DNA from: Arenicola marina
Lineage: Eukaryota > Annelida > Polychaeta > Arenicolidae
NCBI GenBank assembly: GCA_964019135.1
Contig: OZ025252.1
Location: 47,280,959 to 47,344,958 of the forward strand
Direction of reading: 5' to 3'
Length of the DNA stretch: 64,000 bases
In this document: piece by piece, positions 58,701 through 64,000 of the stretch
Position numbering within the stretch: position 1 is the first letter of the stretch
Layout: every line of letters begins with the position of its first letter
Program-made: the position numbers and the translations under genes
Notes under the pieces: generated by a model
Told to the model about the DNA's origin: nothing
Databases searched by the model: none
What the model saw: only the letters and a program-made list of their open reading frames with translations

Positions 58701-61700
58701 TGAACCCCTGCGCCACCCTCCCACTGTACCATGAACCCCTGCGCCACCCTCCCACTGTACCATGTACCCCTGCGTCACCCTCCCACTGTACCATGAACCC
58801 CTGCGCCACCCTCCCACTGTACCATGAACCCCTGCGTCACCCTCCCACTGTACCATGAACCCCTGCGCCACCCTCCCACTGTACCATGAACCCCTGCGCC
58901 ACCCTCCCACTCTACCATGAACCCCTGCGCCACCCTCCCACTGTACCATGAACCCCTGCGCCACCCTCCCACTGTACCATGAACCCCTGCGCCACCCTCC
59001 CACTGTACCATGTACCCCTGCGCCACCCTCCCACTGTACCATGAACCCCTGCGCCACCCTCCCACTGTACCATGAACCCCTGCGCCACCCTCCCACTGTA
59101 CCATGAACCCCTGCGCCAGCCTCCCACTGTACCATGAACCCCTGCGCCACCCTCCCACTGTACCATGAACCCCTGCGCCTCCCTCCCACTGTACCATGAA
59201 CCCCTGCGCCACCCTCCCACTGTACCATGAACCCCTGCGCCACCCTCCCACTGTACCATGAACCCCTGCGCCACCCTCCCACTGTACCATGAACCCCTGC
59301 GCCACCCTCCCACTGTACCATGAACCCCTGCGCCACCCTCCCACTGTACCATGAACCCCTGCGCCTCCCTCCCACTGTACCATGTACCCCTGCGCCACCC
59401 TCCCACTGTACCATGAACCCCTGCGCCACCCTCCCACTGTACCATGAACCCCTGCGCCACCCTCCCACTGTACCATGAACCCCTGCGCCACCCTCCCACT
59501 GTACCATGAACCCCTGCGCCACCCTCCCACTGTACCATGAACCCCTGCGCCTCCCTCCCACTGCACCATGAACCCCTGCGCCACCCTCCCACTGTACCAT
59601 GAACCCCTGCGCCTCCCTCCCACTGTACCATGAACCCCTGCGCCTCCCTCCCACTGTACCATGAACCCCTGCGCCACCCTCCCACTGTACCATGAACCCC
59701 TGCGTCACCCTCCCACTGTACCATGAACCCCTGCGCCTCCCTCCCACTGTACCATGAACCCCTGCGCCTCCCTCCCACTGTACCATGTACCCCTGCGTCA
59801 CCCTCCCACTGTACCATGTACCCCTGCGCCACCCCCCCACTGTACCATGAACCCCTGCGCCACCCTCCCACTGTACCATGAACCCCTGCGCCTCCCTCCC
59901 ACTGTACCATGAACCCCTGCGCCACCCTCCCACTGTACCATGTACCCCTGCGCCACCCTCCCACTGTACCATGAACCCCTGCGCCACCCTCCCACTGTAC
60001 CATGTACCCCTGCGCCACCCTCCCACTGTACCATGAACCCCTGCGCCACCCTCCCACTGTACCATGAACCCCTGCGCCACCCTCCCACTGTACCATGTAC
60101 CCCTGCGCCTCCCTCCCACTGTACCATGAACCCCTGCGCCACCCTCCCACTGTACCATGAACCCCTGCGCCACCCTCCCACTGTACCATGAACCCCTGCG
60201 CCACCCTCCCACTGTACCATGAACCCCTGCGCCACCCTCCCACTGTACCATGAACCCCTGCGCCACCCTCCCACTGTACCATGAACCCCTGCGCCACCCT
60301 CCCACTGTACCATGAACCCCTGCGCCACCCTCCCACTGTACCATGAACCCCTGCGCCTCCCTCCCACTGTACCATGAACCCCTGCGCCACCCTCCCACTG
60401 TACCATGAACCCCTGCGCCTCCCTCCCACTGTACCATGAACCCCTGCGCCTCCCTCCCACTGTACCATGAACCCCTGCGCCACCCTCCCACTGTACCATG
60501 AACCCCTGCGCCACCCTCCCACTGTACCATGAACCCCTGCGCCTCCCTCCCACTGTACCATGAACCCCTGCGCCTCCCTCCCACTGTACCATGTACCCCT
60601 GCGTCACCCTCCCACTGTACCATGTACCCCTGCGCCACCCTCCCACTGTACCATGAACCCCTGCGCCACCCTCCCACTGTACCATGAACCCCTGCGCCTC
60701 CCTCCCACTGTACCATGAACCCCTGCGCCACCCTCCCACTGTACCATGTACCCCTGCGCCACCCTCCCACTGTACCATGAACCCCTGCGCCACCCTCCCA
60801 CTGTACCATGTACCCCTGCGCCACCCTCCCACTGTACCATGTACCCCTGCGCCACCCTCCCACTGTACCATGAACCCCTGCGCCACCCTCCCACTGTACC
60901 ATGAACCCCTGCGCCACCCTCCCACTGTACCATGTACCCCTGCGCCACCCTCCCACTGTACCATGAACCCCTGCGCCTCCCTCCCACTGTACCATGAACC
61001 CCTGCGCCTCCCTCCCACTGTACCATGTACCCCTGCGTCACCCTCCCACTGTACCATGAACCCCTGCGCCACCCTCCCACCCTACCATGAACCCCTGCGC
61101 CACCCTCCCACTGTACCATGAACCCCTGCGCCACCCCCCCACTGTACCATGAACCCCTGCGCCACCCTCCCACTGTACCATGAACCCCTGCGCCACCCTC
61201 CCATTGTACCATGAACCCCTGCGCCACCCTCCCACTGTACCATGAACCCCTGCGCCTCCCTCCCACTGTACCATGAACCCCTGCGCCACCCTCCCACTCT
61301 ACCATGAACCCCTGCGCCACCCTCCCACTGTACCATGAACCCCTGCGCCACCCTCCCACTGTACCATGAACCCCTGCGCCACCCTCCCACTGTACCATGA
61401 ACCCCTGCGCCTCCCTCCCACTGTACCATGAACCCCTGCGCCACCCTCCCATTGTACCATGAACCCCTGCGCCACCCTCCCACTGTACCATGAACCCCTG
61501 CGCCACCCTCCCACTGTACCATGAACCCCTGCGCCACCCTCCCATTGTACCATGAACCCCTGCGCCTCCCTCCCACTGTACCATGTACCCCTGCGCCACC
61601 CTCCCACTGTACCATGAACCCCTGCGCCACCCTCCCATTGTACCATGAACCCCTGCGCCACCCTCCCACTGTACCATGAACCCCTGCGCCTCCCTCCCAC

Positions 61701-63333
61701 TGTACCATGAACCCCTGCGCCACCCTCCCACTCTACCATGAACCCCTGCGCCACCCTCCCACTGTACCATGAACCCCTGCGCCACCCTCCCACTGTACCA
61801 TGAACCCCTGCGCCTCCCTCCCACTGTACCATGAACCCCTGCGCCACCCTCCCACTGTACCATGAACCGCTGCGCCACCCTCCCACTGTACCATGAACCC
61901 CTGCGCCACCCTCCCACTGTACCATGAACCCCTGCGCCACCCTCCCACTGTACCATGAACCCCTGCGCCACCCTCCCACTGTACCATGAACCCCTGCGCC
62001 ACCCTCCCACTGTACCATGAACCCCTGCGCCTCCCTCCCACTGTACCATGAACCCCTGCGCCACCCTCCCACTGTACCATGAACCCCTGCGCCACCCTCC
62101 CACTGTACCATGAACCCCTGCGCCACCCTCCCACTGTACCATGAACCCCTGCGCCTCCCTCCCACTGTACCATGAACCCCTGCGCCACCCTCCCACTGTA
62201 CCATGAACCCCTGCGCCACCCTCCCACTGTACCATGAACCCCTGCGCCACCCTCCCACTGTACCATGAACCCCTGCGCCACCCTCCCATTGTACCATGAA
62301 CCCCTGCGCCACCCTCCCACTGTACCATGAACCCCTGCGCCTCCCTCCCACTGTACCATGAACCCCTGCGCCACCCTCCCACTCTACCATGAACCCCTGC
62401 GCCACCCTCCCACTGTACCATGAACCCCTGCGCCACCCTCCCACTGTACCATGAACCCCTGCGCCACCCTCCCACTGTACCATGAACCCCTGCGCCTCCC
62501 TCCCACTGTACCATGAACCCCTGCGCCACCCTCCCACTGTACCATGAACCCCTGCGCCACCCTCCCACTCTACCATGAACCCCTGCGCCACCCTCCCACT
62601 GTACCATGAACCCCTGCGCCACCCTCCCATTGTACCATGAACCCCTGCGCCACCCTCCCACTGTACCATGTACCCCTGCGCCACCCTCCCACTGTACCAT
62701 GAACCCCTGCGCCACCCTCCCATTGTACCATGAACCCCTGCGCCACCCTCCCACTGTACCATGAACCCCTGCGCCTCCCTCCCACTGTACCATGAACCCC
62801 TGCGCCACCCTCCCACTCTACCATGAACCCCTGCGCCACCCTCCCACTGTACCATGAACCCCTGCGCCACCCTCCCACTGTACCATGAACCCCTGCGCCA
62901 CCCTCCCACTGTACCATGAACCCCTGCGCCTCCCTCCCACTGTACCATGAACCCCTGCGCCACCCTCCCACTGTACCATGAACCCCTGCGCCACCCTCCC
63001 ACTGTACCATGAACCCCTGCGCCACCCTCCCACTGTACCATGAACCCCTGCGCCACCCTCCCACTGTACCATGAACCCCTGCGCCACCCTCCCACTGTAC
63101 CATGAACCCCTGCGCCTCCCTCCCACTGTACCATGAACCCCTGCGCCACCCTCCCACTGTACCATGAACCCCTGCGCCACCCTCCCACTGTACCATGAAC
63201 CCCTGCGCCACCCTCCCACTGTACCATGAACCCCTGCGCCACCCTCCCACTGTACCATGAACCCCTGCGCCACCCTCCCACTGTACCATGAACCCCTGCG
63301 CCACCCTCCCACTGTACCATGAACCCCTGCGCC
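55706..63333. repeat. 31-bp minisatellite, about 246 units
   Basis: Unit TGTACCATGAACCCCTGCGC plus CACCCTCCCAC, very uniform, with a few recurring variants (GCCTCC, TGTACCCC, GCGTCACC, CACTCTACC). A 776-bp higher-order duplication is visible from rare variants: the eight-C unit at 56945 and 57721, and GAGCCACC at 57035 and 57811. The - strand unit lacks stops in every frame. Since 31 is not a multiple of three, several overlapping - strand frames arise (the longest 1,742 codons); they are not genes. Confidence 0.97.
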
Positions 63334-63518
63334 CCCTGGAATGTGACAATATGTCACACAACCTCACCTTGACAATGACCTTAATGAGACTTCCTTTATC
63401 AACAACGCGAAATCACTGTTAGTGTTTGTCTGTCCAGGATTCATTCCCTGAACTTACCTGTTACCTGCCACTGAGACGTCTGAAATAAACCAGTGACGTC
63501 ATTACCCGGACAAGGCAC
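63334..63518. other. Short unique spacer
   Basis: Contains a TGACGTCA at 63494-63501. No gene recognised. Confidence 0.6.
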
Positions 63519-64000
63519 TGCGAGACCTGCCCACACGCCCTTGTATGTAACTACAGGCGAGACCTGCCCACACGCCCTTGTATGTAACTACAGGCGAGAC
63601 CTGCACACACGCCCTTGTATGTAACTACAGGCGAGACCTGCCCACACGCCCTTGTATGTAACTACAGGCGAGACCTGCACACACGCCCTTGTATGTAACT
63701 ACAGGCGAGACCTGCACACACGCCCTTGTATGTAACTACATGCGAGACCTGCCCACACGCCCTTGTATGTAACTACAGGCGAGACCTGCACACACGCCCT
63801 TGTATGTAACTACAGGCGAGACCTGCCCACACGCCCTTGTATGTAACTACAGGCGAGACCTGCCCACACGCCCTTGTATGTAACTACAGGCGAGACCTGC
63901 CCACACGCCCTTGTATGTAACTACAGGCGGACCTGCACACACGCCCTTGTATGTAACTACAGGCGAGACCTGCCCACACGCCCTTGTATGTAACTACAGG
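63519..64000. repeat. 37-bp minisatellite, at least 13 units, cut by window end
   Basis: Unit GACCTGCCCACACGCCCTTG plus TATGTAACTACAGGCGA. CCCACA/CACACA is the main variant. CAGG-CGAGA-CCTG forms a small dyad at unit junctions. The array continues past 64000. Confidence 0.95.

Noticed and set aside
55767..60995. 1,742-codon minus-strand open frame
   Set aside because: It lies wholly in the 31-bp array; the same peptide appears in several overlapping frames because the unit has no stop and is not a multiple of three.

Overview
This window is eukaryotic nuclear DNA, most likely from an animal and probably an invertebrate. The evidence is the absence of bacterial-style gene packing, decayed transposons of animal type (a piece of an L1-like LINE and a short hAT element with an 8-bp target duplication), CpG that is not strongly depleted, and an extreme load of minisatellites. 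The species cannot be named from the sequence. About 55% of the 64 kb (estimated from the array lengths) lies in roughly two dozen unrelated tandem arrays with units of 7 to 85 bp. No complete protein-coding gene can be supported. Nearly all long open frames are by-products of arrays whose unit lacks stop codons on one or both strands.

Layout. 1-5430: a multi-kilobase segment repeated in tandem. Copy A (1-1380) recurs at 3442-4810, its companion C (3020-3441) recurs at 4811-5236, and a third, partly older piece lies at 5237-5430. Only the first copy carries an extra 1.64 kb with a G-rich minisatellite. Segment C holds two perfect TGACGTCA sites and an E2F-like site in both copies. 5431-7307: unique DNA. 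7308-16505: a 25-bp array, a 17-bp CT-rich array and a 6-kb array with a variable G-tract in every unit. 16506-19432: mostly unique, with an antisense L1-like remnant near 17.55-17.98 kb. 19433-20722: 43 exact 30-bp units. 20723-24370: unique DNA with small C-rich arrays and a possible MITE. 24371-31199: a 6.8-kb array of a 22-bp hairpin unit. 31600-32615: a G-rich 30-bp array.

32825-35057 is bounded by inverted repeats of about 280 bp that are roughly 90% alike, and looks like an unrecognised DNA transposon or foldback element. 35.5-46.1 kb mixes unique DNA with short arrays and two abutting arrays (22-bp CpG-dense, then 23-bp). 46.16-51.26 kb is a chain of 33-bp, 30-bp and 85-bp arrays. The 85-bp array is interrupted by a 502-bp non-autonomous hAT element with a perfect target duplication and a recognisable empty site a few units away. 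51.26-55.33 kb is unique DNA plus a C-rich 26-bp array. 55.7-63.3 kb is a 31-bp array of about 246 units. A 37-bp array runs off the right end.

There is no gene pathway to describe. The biology is that of a repeat-generating region, subtelomeric or otherwise gene-poor, where local duplication, hairpin-prone units and transposon insertion dominate. A few short coding candidates (sORF pair at 3.2/5.0 kb, ORF at 18.9 kb, possible exons at 20.9 kb and 34.4 kb) are listed with low confidence.
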